A stretch of DNA of 7,730 nucleotides from Flavobacteriales bacterium UBA5933 (GCA_002430925.1 DJDD01000193.1:24535-32264), one strand, 5' to 3'; counted from the stretch's first letter, positions 1 through 6,469 are shown. The notes: generated from the letters alone by a model not told the origin. Translations and numbers: made by a program.

Positions 1-95
1 TGATAATGCACTACGGGTATAACAGATTGTTTTCTTATGTAATAAAATTATTATTTCTGCTGCAATGGACGGAGCAAAAGTTACTATTGCTTTGA
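1..95. other. Non-coding tail of an upstream gene, with a possible cassette-type 3' element
   Basis: No gene can be supported here. Frame 1 opens with TGA TAA and frame 2 stops at 20-22, so an upstream reading frame could end at or just before this edge. Directly after these stops lies CACTACGGGTATAACAG (9-25), then CAATGGACGGAGCAAA (63-78). These two blocks loosely match, in the same order, the blocks that follow the stop of the next gene (ctACAGCTAATATTG, then AAATGGCAGGCTAAG). I read this as a relative of the post-stop element seen at 2219. The match is short and was made by eye. Confidence 0.3.
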
Positions 96-150
96 AATAG
101 TTTGTTAAAAAAGCAATATAATGTTTTAGTAAATTATTGAAAAAGTAGTT

Positions 151-158
151 TATATTTG
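151..158 (+). promoter_or_regulatory. Candidate Bacteroidota -7 box (TATATTTG) for the PIN-domain gene
   Basis: TATATTTG fits the Bacteroidota sigma-A -7 consensus TAnnTTTG. It lies 59 bp before the ATG at 218, which would give a leader of roughly 50 nt. No good TTG/TTTG -33 element sits at the usual distance. The nearest TTG (137-139) is too close, and TTTTAG near 124 is only a weak substitute. There is no purine-rich ribosome site before the ATG, as is common in this phylum. Confidence 0.35.
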
Positions 159-217
159 TGGGTAAATAAGTTAGTGGAAATATTATAAAAACTACAAACC
201 ATAATTTAGAATAATTA

Positions 218-2218
218 ATGAATAATAAGAATAAAGCAATTACTTATAGTTTACTCACTCATATTAGAAACAATGGAAGTATCGCAAAAGGACCTTTTGA
301 TATATTTATACCATTACTTAAGAAAGCTATTTCTTCATTAAATAATAAAGGTGTTTATCAAGGTGCAAATATTAGTGAAATAAAAGTTGAAGCTGATAGG
401 TTATACTCTTTAGATTTTCCAATCCCTGTAATTAGAAAAATACTATTTCAAATTTCTAAAGAAATTAATACGAATGAAAAAGTTAGTTTTGTTGTACACA
501 AAGACGATAGCTTTGTAATTGATAAATTTATTTTTGACGAATTTGATGAAATTCTTTCTGCTAAAGAAGAAGAAGTAGAACGTATTGAAAAATTATATAT
601 TGAATATTTAAAAACTACTTCAGAAAAAGAAATTTTACCAGTAAATATATTCAAATTTATTGAAAAGAATAAATTTAATCTTTCTAAATACTTTTCTGAA
701 AAAAATGAAAAAAATGGTGAAGATTTTACTAGTGAAGCTCAATTTATATCATTTTTCAAAACTATCCCTTCGGTTTATGAAGTAATTAAAGATATCTACT
801 TAGGAGCAATTATTTCCTGTTACATTGAATACCAGCCTGAAGTTAATACAAGTGAAGTTGAATTATTACTAGATACGAACTTTATTGTTGGGTTACTAGA
901 TTTAAATACTCCTGAATCTACACATACTTGTAGAACTTTAATTAATATAGGAAAATCTAACGGCTATAAAATTTCTGTATTACAAGCTACAATTGATGAA
1001 ACAGAGAATTTGCTTAAAAACAAAGCTCATAATTTTGATAAATCATTTTTACAAAAGAAAATAAATCCCGAAGACGTTTTTAACGCTTGTGATAGACGTA
1101 AATTAAATAAATCAGATTTAGAACGAATTTCAGATAATATTGTAAAAGAACTTAATTATTATAAAGTTAATATTATATATCATCACGACAAATATACGAA
1201 TGAAGCAAAACATAGTACTGAGTATGAAGAATTAAAAAAGATACGAAATTCAGATATTTCAGCATTACACGATGCAACAGCAATGACATATGTTAAAAAG
1301 CAACGAAAAAAACTAATTAGAGAATTTGAAAAGGTTAATTGTTGGTTTGTTAATAATTCTACATCATTTTTTGGGGAAACTATTAATTTAAGGAATGGGT
1401 ATCAACCAATAACAATTAAGGCAGATGATTTATTAAACGTGCTTTGGCTCAGTAGTCCATCAATGAATAAGGGTTTAAGTTCGGATGATCTTACAAACAT
1501 TGGACTGACATCAACTATTTCATTGACACTTAATAAAAACTTACCTAAATCAAGAGTTTTAAAGGAACTTGATGAAAATTTATGTAAGTATGCTCATGAA
1601 AATATTTCAGACGAAGATATAGTTAGAATAGCCAAAAGAATTACAAATAAACAATTAACAGATATCGAAGAATTAAATTCTTTAGCAGAAAATAATAAGG
1701 AAGAATTTACAAAAAGGTTAAATGATGAAGCTGAAAAACAAAAACAGATTGAAGCTAAAACTATACAAAAGTTAGAAACTGTTTTTAAAGCAGTTAAAAG
1801 TGAAACTTCAAAATATCATAATCTAAGAAAAAAACTTGAAGGAGAAACAAGAACTAAATCTGATGAAATAAATGAAGTGAAACAAGCTTTAAAAGATAAG
1901 AATGATGAATTCAATCAATTTAAAAAAGACTTATATATAAAGAGAAAAATAAAAAATTGGAGATTGTGTACTATAATTGAATGTTCAATTGCTTTTTTAG
2001 TAGTTATAGGAATATCTATATACTTGTTAATATTAAACGAATGGGATATAAATAAAACTGTTGATTATTATAAAAATAATTTCATTTTCAATATAATAAT
2101 TAGTTTAATTCTATTATTAATCAATGCTTTCTTTTTAAAATCTTTGTATGATAAATATCGAAATCATTCAAATATAGAAAACTTTAAGAAAAATATTAAA
2201 ATACCAAAAGATATATAA
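218..2218 (+). CDS. PIN-like nuclease domain protein with coiled-coil and two C-terminal membrane helices
   Basis: I do not recognise this as a named family. Residues 1-210 are mostly helical and charged, with no motif I know. A PIN-like fold starts at LLLDTNFIVGLLD (217-228), giving the first acid D219. IDETENLL (259-266) supplies E261/E263. SDISALHDATAM (345-356) supplies D352, as in the D-A-x-x-A helix of VapC-type PIN domains. WFVNNSTSFF (376-385) sits where PIN proteins usually have T-N-D-x-x-F; the acid is replaced by Ser381. Residues 480-575 are Lys/Glu-rich and probably coiled-coil. Two hydrophobic segments follow at 585-607 and 621-642, then a basic tail, so both termini are probably cytoplasmic. 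The start is set by an in-frame TAA at 212-214 and by the next Met being residue 356. PIN domains are usually metal-dependent RNases, so a membrane-tethered RNase is the inferred activity. No partner gene or antitoxin is adjacent; the gene stands alone in a 3'-element-flanked slot, which suggests accessory DNA. A role in defence or RNA turnover is inference. Confidence 0.72.
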   Translation: MNNKNKAITYSLLTHIRNNGSIAKGPFDIFIPLLKKAISSLNNKGVYQGANISEIKVEADRLYSLDFPIPVIRKILFQISKEINTNEKVSFVVHKDDSFVIDKFIFDEFDEILSAKEEEVERIEKLYIEYLKTTSEKEILPVNIFKFIEKNKFNLSKYFSEKNEKNGEDFTSEAQFISFFKTIPSVYEVIKDIYLGAIISCYIEYQPEVNTSEVELLLDTNFIVGLLDLNTPESTHTCRTLINIGKSNGYKISVLQATIDETENLLKNKAHNFDKSFLQKKINPEDVFNACDRRKLNKSDLERISDNIVKELNYYKVNIIYHHDKYTNEAKHSTEYEELKKIRNSDISALHDATAMTYVKKQRKKLIREFEKVNCWFVNNSTSFFGETINLRNGYQPITIKADDLLNVLWLSSPSMNKGLSSDDLTNIGLTSTISLTLNKNLPKSRVLKELDENLCKYAHENISDEDIVRIAKRITNKQLTDIEELNSLAENNKEEFTKRLNDEAEKQKQIEAKTIQKLETVFKAVKSETSKYHNLRKKLEGETRTKSDEINEVKQALKDKNDEFNQFKKDLYIKRKIKNWRLCTIIECSIAFLVVIGISIYLLILNEWDINKTVDYYKNNFIFNIIISLILLLINAFFLKSLYDKYRNHSNIENFKKNIKIPKDI

Positions 2219-2315
2219 TACTACAGCTAATATTGTATTGGCGAAATGGCAGGCTAAGTCGTAAAACGAAGTTTCATCTTTTTTTCCGCAACAGCTTTTT
2301 ATATTTGCTTTTTTA
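2219..2315 (+). repeat. Post-stop intergenic element with hairpin, downstream of the PIN gene
   Basis: The element begins one base after the stop codon. Bases 2226-2232 (GCTAATA) pair with 2236-2242 (TATTGGC) around a TTG loop, with one T.G wobble. A second small stem (TCGT 2259-2262, ACGA 2266-2269, loop AAA) is followed after nine bases by seven T at 2279-2285. A GCAA...TTGC pair (2288-2291, 2305-2308) is followed by six T (2309-2314). Either of the last two could act as a weak terminator. The first block, TACTACAGCTAATATTG, resembles the block after the ecotin stop. From memory, similar sequences are common after single accessory genes in Flavobacteriia; I cannot confirm this here. Confidence 0.4.
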
Positions 2316-2381
2316 TAAATTTATAGAATTCAGTGCAAAATTAAAAGTTTAGGCTTTTTAATTCATTACTATTATCAATAC

Positions 2382-2410
2382 TTGACTTGTTGTACGTAAA
2401 ATATTATAAT
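2382..2410 (+). promoter_or_regulatory. Sigma70-like promoter TTGACT-N17-TATAAT, directly before the ecotin gene
   Basis: TTGACT (2382-2387) and TATAAT (2405-2410) are spaced by exactly 17 bp, a near-perfect proteobacterial-type -35/-10 pair. The start codon at 2419 is only eight bases beyond the -10, so the transcript would be leaderless or nearly so. The Bacteroidota housekeeping sigma normally prefers TTTG/TAnnTTTG, and A+T-rich DNA yields such matches by chance, so confidence is modest. The alternative is TATATTTG at 2300-2307, which lacks a matching -33 and would give a leader of over 100 nt. Confidence 0.3.
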
Positions 2411-2418
2411 AACTAAAT

Positions 2419-2898
2419 ATGTTAAGAAAATTATTAATTATGAGCATTTGTAGTATTCTATCTTTAAATACTTATTCTCAAAATACACCTTCATATCCAT
2501 TACCTAAAGAAAATTTCAAAAGAGTAGATTTCAAATTACCAAAAATTGATAATCCTGAAAACTATAAAGTTGAAATAACGTTTAGTATGGAAGCTAATGT
2601 TGTAGAATGCTCTGATACAGATTTTAACTTTAATAAAAATAATATTGAAACTGGATATGGTGTTGGAAATTCAAGATTTCCATACTACATTTTTAATGTT
2701 AATGGAGTAGATTTATTTCAAGGTTACAATGGGGATTGTAATAAAGATAAACCAAAAATTACTAAGAAAATCTATAGTAATTATAAAAATATTGATAATT
2801 ATCATTATGCATTTCCTATTCCTTATTATATTCCAAAAAACTGGAACTTAGAATATCGAATCTTTAAAGCTGAAGCTGAATATCAAATATTAAAATAA
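2419..2898 (+). CDS. eco: Ecotin-family serine protease inhibitor (MEROPS I11), secreted
   Basis: Ecotin is a periplasmic homodimer that blocks trypsin-fold serine proteases through a substrate-like loop. Residues 1-20 form a Sec signal peptide (KK-type N-region, Leu/Ile core), probably cleaved at TYS|QN. From Tyr26 the protein follows E. coli ecotin, recalled from memory. PSYPLPKENFKRVDFKLP (24-41) matches its APYPQAEKGMKRQVIQL start. YKVEI (49-53), then VVECS with Cys64, match LKVEL and EVDCN. PYYIFN (88-93) matches DYYVFD. Cys107 in NGDCNKDKPK matches ACPDGKKEK. The C-terminal YRIFKAE (146-152) matches YRVWKAE of the dimer-exchange arm. Cys64 and Cys107 are thus the conserved disulfide. 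In the inhibitory loop (about 97-106, VDLFQGYNGD) the position three before the second Cys, where E. coli has P1 Met84, is Asn104; Tyr103 or Phe100 are possible P1 residues if the loop has an indel. At 159 residues the length is normal. An internal Met at residue 8 is a possible start, but residue 1 gives the better signal peptide. It stands alone between a post-stop element and a terminator. Confidence 0.85.
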   Translation: MLRKLLIMSICSILSLNTYSQNTPSYPLPKENFKRVDFKLPKIDNPENYKVEITFSMEANVVECSDTDFNFNKNNIETGYGVGNSRFPYYIFNVNGVDLFQGYNGDCNKDKPKITKKIYSNYKNIDNYHYAFPIPYYIPKNWNLEYRIFKAEAEYQILK

Positions 2899-2900
2899 TC

Positions 2901-2934
2901 TACTACATACAATATTGGTAACTGCTATACAACT
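2901..2934 (+). repeat. Post-stop element after the ecotin gene, related to the one at 2219
   Basis: TACTACATACAATATTGG starts two bases after the ecotin stop and parallels TACTACAGCTAATATTGT after the PIN gene: the first seven bases are identical, and the core AATATTG is shared. It continues GTAACTGCTATACAAC. CAATATTG (2909-2916) is itself palindromic. The equal placement directly after two unrelated stop codons suggests a recurring 3' element rather than gene-specific sequence. It is short and was compared by eye. Confidence 0.4.
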
Positions 2935-2971
2935 CCAATTTTTTACAAGAAAAAAACAAAATAATATAAAT

Positions 2972-3011
2972 TAAACCTCTTTAAAAGTTATTTTAAGGAG
3001 GTTTATTTTTT
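2972..3011 (+). terminator. Strong Rho-independent terminator of the ecotin gene
   Basis: AAACCTCTTTAAAA (2973-2986) pairs with TTTTAAGGAGGTTT (2991-3004) around a GTTA loop: 14 pairs with one T.G wobble, extendable by T2972:A3005. A run of six T follows directly (3006-3011). It lies 74 bp after the ecotin stop and separates that gene from the M16 gene. Confidence 0.85.
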
Positions 3012-3017
3012 AATCTA

Positions 3018-3051
3018 ATTCATGATACTATCATTTCATAGTATCATGAAT
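3018..3051. repeat. Perfect 14-bp inverted repeat, operator or hairpin
   Basis: ATTCATGATACTAT (3018-3031) is the exact reverse complement of ATAGTATCATGAAT (3038-3051), with a CATTTC spacer. No T tract follows on either strand, so it is unlikely to be a terminator. The core ATACTATCA (3025-3033) recurs inverted as TGATAGTAT at 3133-3141, just before the TAnnTTTG box of the M16 gene. Palindromic spacing plus a third half-site near the promoter fits a dimeric regulator's binding sites. A hairpin at the start of the intergenic RNA is equally possible. Confidence 0.5.
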
Positions 3052-3156
3052 ATATTACGAGATAAAAAAAATCAACTTATCGGAAAAAATAATTTTTATA
3101 AACTTATCCTATATCCCATTTTACCAATAAAGTGATAGTATATATTAACTCTTTTA

Positions 3157-3164
3157 TATCTTTG
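3157..3164 (+). promoter_or_regulatory. Candidate -7 box (TATCTTTG) for the M16 peptidase gene
   Basis: TATCTTTG matches TAnnTTTG and lies 101 bp upstream of the ATG at 3265, giving an inferred leader of about 90-95 nt. No clean TTTG is present 17-23 bp upstream; instead that stretch contains TGATAGTAT, the repeated half-site, which could allow regulation at the -33 position. The fallback TAACTTTA (3235-3242) is a poorer match. Confidence 0.4.
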
Positions 3165-3264
3165 TAAATCATTTATTATTTAAATTAATAGTACATCATA
3201 TCTCATTTGTAAGAATATAATTGATTATAATTCTTAACTTTAAACTGTTTAAAAAAAGTAACAT

Positions 3265-6177
3265 ATGAGGAAATCTATTTTTTTATGCGGAATTTTATTT
3301 AATTCCGTTCTAACTTATGCACAACTACAAACAGTGAAAAAAACTGATAATAAAGGATATACTTACGAAATAGTAGAAAACGATCCTTCGAACACACGAA
3401 TATATACCTTAAAAAACGGGTTGAAAATTTATTTAGCTCAATTAAAAGACGAACCAAGAATTCAAACTCATATTGCTGTAAAAACAGGTTCTAATAACGA
3501 TCCAGAAGATAATACTGGTTTGGCACATTACTTAGAACACATGGTTTTTAAGGGAACTTCTAAAATAGGTACACAAGATTGGAACAAAGAGAAACCTTTA
3601 ATCCAAGAAATATCTAATTTATATGAGCAACATAAAGCAGAAACTGATCCTGCTAAAAAAGTTGCGATTTATAAAAAAATAGATGAGGTTTCGCAAGAAG
3701 CATCAAAATATGCTGTAGCAAATGAATACGATAAATTAATCTCGTCGTTGGGTGCATCAGGAACAAATGCTCATACATCCGTAGAAGAAACAATCTACCA
3801 CAATAATATTCCGAACAACGAATTAGAAAAATGGTTGAAAGTAGAATCTGAACGATTTAATGAATTAGTATTAAGATTATTTCATACAGAATTAGAAGCC
3901 GTTTACGAGGAGTTTAATAGAGCGCAAGATAACGATGCACGTTTAGTTTATTATAAATTGATGCAGAATCTTTATCCTCAATCTCATTATGGAACACAAA
4001 CAACAATAGGAACATCAGAGCATTTAAAGAATCCTTCGATGGTTGCTATTCATAATTATTTTGATAAATATTATGTGCCAAATAATATGGCAGTAATGTT
4101 AATTGGTGATTTTGATTTTGATACAGCTGTTCCATTAATTGATAAATATTTTGGTAGCTACAAAACAAAACCTCAACCAGAGCAATATGTTGCGAAAGAA
4201 GAGCCAATAAAAAGTATCGTTGCAAAAGAAGTTGCAAGTCCATCTTCGGAACGTGTACAGTTTGCTTATCGTTTTGATGGAGCAAATAGTTCTGATGCAA
4301 AATATGTAACATTAATTGACTATATTTTAAGTAATTCTACAGCAGGTTTAATTGATTTGAACATCAATCAGCAACAAAAAGCTTTAAGAGCGAGTAGTGG
4401 AGCTTCGTTTTTCCGTGATTACGGAATGCATTCTTTCTCTGGAGTTCCAAAACAAGGTCAGAGTTTAGAAGAAGTCAGAGATTTAATTTTAGCACAAATA
4501 GACAATATCAAACAAGGGAATTTTGATGATTGGATGATTGAAGCTGTTGTAAACGATTTAAAAAAATCTCGTTTACAAAGTTGGGATAACCCAAGAGCGT
4601 TAGCAGCTAATTTATACAAATCATATATTAATGATGTTCCTTGGGCTGAGGTTGTAGATCAATATGATGAAATAGGTCGAATTACAAAACAAGAATTAAT
4701 TGATTTTGCTAAAAAACATTACAATGATAATTATGTAATTGTTTATAAAAGACAAGGAGAAAATAAAGATTTAGTTCGTGTTTCTAATCCTGGAATTACA
4801 CCAATTCAATTAAATCGTGATGCTGAATCTCAGTTTTATAAAGATTTCATGAAATTGGAAGTGAAGGAAATTGCTCCTGTTTTTGTTGATTTCAAAAAAG
4901 AACTGAAAGAAAGTAAAATCAAAAATGTAAAATTTACTTCGATTGATAACAAAACAAACGATCTTAGTTCAGTTTATTATATTTCTGATATAGGATCTGA
5001 TAATGATAGCAAATTAGGTTTAGCAATTAACTATTTAGATTATTTAGGAACTTCTAAATATTCTCCAGAAAATCTTAAAAAAGAGTTTTATAAAATAGGA
5101 GTAGAGTTTGGTGTTAGTTCAGGAGCAGATAGAACATATGTTTATTTAACTGGTTTACAAAAAAACTTGGATGCTGGAATAAAATTATTCGAGCATTTAA
5201 TAACTGATGCAGTTGCAGATAAAGCTTCTTACCAAGAGTATGTGAATACAATTTTAAAATCGAGAGAAAATTCTAAAAAGAATAAGAATGCAATTTCGTA
5301 CGCATTAAACATGTATGCACAATATGGAGAGAATAACCGATTTAGAGATATTCTATCTGAAACAGAGTTAAAGAATATTAATCCAACTGAATTAACTCAA
5401 ATAATTAAAAACTTTTTTAATTATAAACATCAAATATTCTATTACGGGAATGATGCTGCTGCAACTAAAAAAGCAATAGAAAAGAACCATAATTTAGGTA
5501 AAAATTTAACATACACTTCTAAAAAAGATTTTCCACAACCAATAACAGATGGTAAAGTATATTTTGCACCTTATGAAATGGTACAAGCAGAAATAAACTT
5601 CATTGCTAGAGATTCTAAATACGATACAAGTTTATTAACACCATCAGGAATTTTTAATGAGTATTTTGGTGGAGGATTATCTTCTATTGTTTTTCAAGAA
5701 ATACGCGAATCTAAGTCATTGGCTTATTCTGCGCGATCTAGTTATTCTAATGCAAACAAAAAAGATTTATACAATTACGTAAGAGCAAGTATAGGTACAC
5801 AAGCAAATAAATTACCACAAGCTGTAGAAGCAATGAATGAATTGATGAATAATATGCCAAAAGCACCTAATCAGTTCGAAAATTCTAAACAAGCAGCATT
5901 AAAACAAATTGCTACAAAACGTTATACAAAATCTAATATTTTCTTTTACTGGTTATCATTACAAGATAGAGGTTTAAATTATGATATCAATAAAGATATT
6001 TATGCGCAAACTTCAACATTAACTTTAGATCAGTTAAATGATTTCTTTAATAAACATATTAAAGGACAAAAATATAATGTTGGTTTAGTTGGTGATAAAT
6101 CTAATCTTGATTGGCCTTCTGTACAGAAGTTAGGACAAGTAAAAGAATTAACATTAGAAGATTTATTTAATTACTAA
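3265..6177 (+). CDS. Exported M16 family zinc metallopeptidase (pitrilysin/insulinase-like)
   Basis: M16 peptidases degrade peptides inside a clamshell formed by homologous N- and C-terminal halves. Residues 1-19 are a Sec signal peptide ending TYA|QLQ, placing the enzyme in the periplasm or outside. The inverted zinc motif H88-Y-L-E91-H92 gives two ligands and the catalytic base. E216 in LEAVYEEFNRAQD is the third ligand, with E209 seven residues before it, matching the E-x6-E spacing of pitrilysin. The H92-to-E216 distance is about 47 residues longer than in pitrilysin, because of a helical Lys/Glu-rich insert at about 105-155 before GASGTNAHTS (163-172). Residues ~265-500 form the second domain. 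The C-terminal half (~550-970) lacks a zinc site: NYLDY at 589-593 appears where HYLEH would fall. It keeps R814 and Y821 (IRESKSLAY), the substrate-binding Arg/Tyr pair of this family. At 970 residues it is a full-length two-half enzyme. ATG 3265 is chosen because the signal peptide begins there (MRKSIFL). It is probably transcribed alone, between the 2972 and 6390 terminators. Substrate unknown. Confidence 0.92.
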   Translation: MRKSIFLCGILFNSVLTYAQLQTVKKTDNKGYTYEIVENDPSNTRIYTLKNGLKIYLAQLKDEPRIQTHIAVKTGSNNDPEDNTGLAHYLEHMVFKGTSKIGTQDWNKEKPLIQEISNLYEQHKAETDPAKKVAIYKKIDEVSQEASKYAVANEYDKLISSLGASGTNAHTSVEETIYHNNIPNNELEKWLKVESERFNELVLRLFHTELEAVYEEFNRAQDNDARLVYYKLMQNLYPQSHYGTQTTIGTSEHLKNPSMVAIHNYFDKYYVPNNMAVMLIGDFDFDTAVPLIDKYFGSYKTKPQPEQYVAKEEPIKSIVAKEVASPSSERVQFAYRFDGANSSDAKYVTLIDYILSNSTAGLIDLNINQQQKALRASSGASFFRDYGMHSFSGVPKQGQSLEEVRDLILAQIDNIKQGNFDDWMIEAVVNDLKKSRLQSWDNPRALAANLYKSYINDVPWAEVVDQYDEIGRITKQELIDFAKKHYNDNYVIVYKRQGENKDLVRVSNPGITPIQLNRDAESQFYKDFMKLEVKEIAPVFVDFKKELKESKIKNVKFTSIDNKTNDLSSVYYISDIGSDNDSKLGLAINYLDYLGTSKYSPENLKKEFYKIGVEFGVSSGADRTYVYLTGLQKNLDAGIKLFEHLITDAVADKASYQEYVNTILKSRENSKKNKNAISYALNMYAQYGENNRFRDILSETELKNINPTELTQIIKNFFNYKHQIFYYGNDAAATKKAIEKNHNLGKNLTYTSKKDFPQPITDGKVYFAPYEMVQAEINFIARDSKYDTSLLTPSGIFNEYFGGGLSSIVFQEIRESKSLAYSARSSYSNANKKDLYNYVRASIGTQANKLPQAVEAMNELMNNMPKAPNQFENSKQAALKQIATKRYTKSNIFFYWLSLQDRGLNYDINKDIYAQTSTLTLDQLNDFFNKHIKGQKYNVGLVGDKSNLDWPSVQKLGQVKELTLEDLFNY

Positions 6178-6207
6178 TTTCTTTAATAGTTAGGTTGTTT
6201 AATTTTT

Positions 6208-6318
6208 TGGGCAATTGCTTCGCACCGTGCTTTTCGCTATATCTTTTTAGATTGGTCATTAAGCAAAGTCGTAATGAAGAACCAATCAAAAAAGGATGTC
6301 GCTTCAATCACTATTGCA
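6208..6318. repeat. Structured intergenic repeat-like element with long foldback
   Basis: The centre folds as GATTGGT (6250-6256) with ACCAATC (6281-6287), continuing inward as CATTA (6257-6261) with TAATG (6272-6276), with AAGA bulged on the 3' side. Outside, after one A/A mismatch, CTTTTT (6243-6248) pairs with AAAAAG (6289-6294). At the edges GCAAT (6211-6215) faces ATTGC (6313-6317). The pattern 'gggc..., gcTTTTCGCTATATC, stem, AAAGGATGTCGCTTCAATC' is one I recall in many Bacteroidota intergenic regions, with a variable inner stem. Its function is unknown to me. The edge-to-edge pairing and the compensating stem favour a selected nucleic-acid structure over a decayed gene. Confidence 0.5.
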
Positions 6319-6389
6319 AACGAATAACAAATAATTAACAATTAGGAATAATTCAAAAAAAGTTTAAATAACTTTATTAAATATAAATT

Positions 6390-6432
6390 GTCTCGATGAT
6401 AGAATTTTAAATTTTATTATCGGGACTTTTTT
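6390..6432 (+). terminator. Rho-independent terminator downstream of the M16 gene
   Basis: GTCTCGATGATAGAATT (6390-6406) pairs with AATTTTATTATCGGGAC (6410-6426), 17 pairs including three G.T wobbles, around a TTA loop. Six T follow (6427-6432). It lies about 210 bp after the M16 stop, so the structured element at 6208-6318 would be part of the M16 transcript. Confidence 0.75.
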
Positions 6433-6469
6433 CATTTACAGCAATGAAAAATGATAATTACTAAAATCA

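Larger units (their letters stand above)
2899..3264. other. Intergenic region between ecotin and M16 genes
   Basis: No gene is supported in this 366-bp gap; all frames are closed by frequent stops. In order it holds the post-stop element (2901-2934), an intrinsic terminator (2972-3011), a 14-bp inverted repeat (3018-3051), two AACTTATC direct repeats (3074-3081 and 3101-3108), an inverted copy of the palindrome core (TGATAGTAT, 3133-3141), a TAnnTTTG box (3157-3164), and then about 100 bp of A+T-rich leader before the M16 start codon. Confidence 0.7.

Noticed and set aside
6..95. Short frame starting ATG at 6 (29 codons, ending TGA 93-95)
   Set aside because: No ribosome site, no recognisable product, and the sequence fits better as part of the post-stop intergenic element.
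448..654. Minus-strand open frame of 68 codons inside the PIN gene
   Set aside because: It lies wholly inside the long plus-strand gene, its translation is Ser/Phe/Ile-rich as expected from the antisense of a Lys/Glu-rich helix, and it has no recognisable domain.
2300..2307. TATATTTG as the ecotin promoter -7 box
   Set aside because: It matches TAnnTTTG but has no -33 TTG at 17-23 bp, and lies inside the A/T-rich tail of the post-stop element more than 110 bp from the ATG; kept only as an alternative.
218..2898. PIN gene and ecotin gene as a toxin-antitoxin pair
   Set aside because: The second product is exported (signal peptide) and is a protease inhibitor, so it cannot neutralise a cytoplasmic nuclease; a 200-bp gap with its own signals separates the genes.
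3074..3108. Two AACTTATC direct repeats upstream of the M16 gene
   Set aside because: Eight-base matches in such A+T-rich DNA are expected by chance, and nothing else supports a site.
4046..4312. Minus-strand open frame of 88 codons inside the M16 gene
   Set aside because: The translation is low-complexity (Leu/Gln/His-rich) and overlaps conserved M16 coding sequence; it is an antisense shadow.
2419..6177. Ecotin and M16 peptidase as an inhibitor-protease pair
   Set aside because: Ecotin blocks serine proteases whereas M16 is a zinc enzyme, and a strong terminator (2972-3011) divides them.
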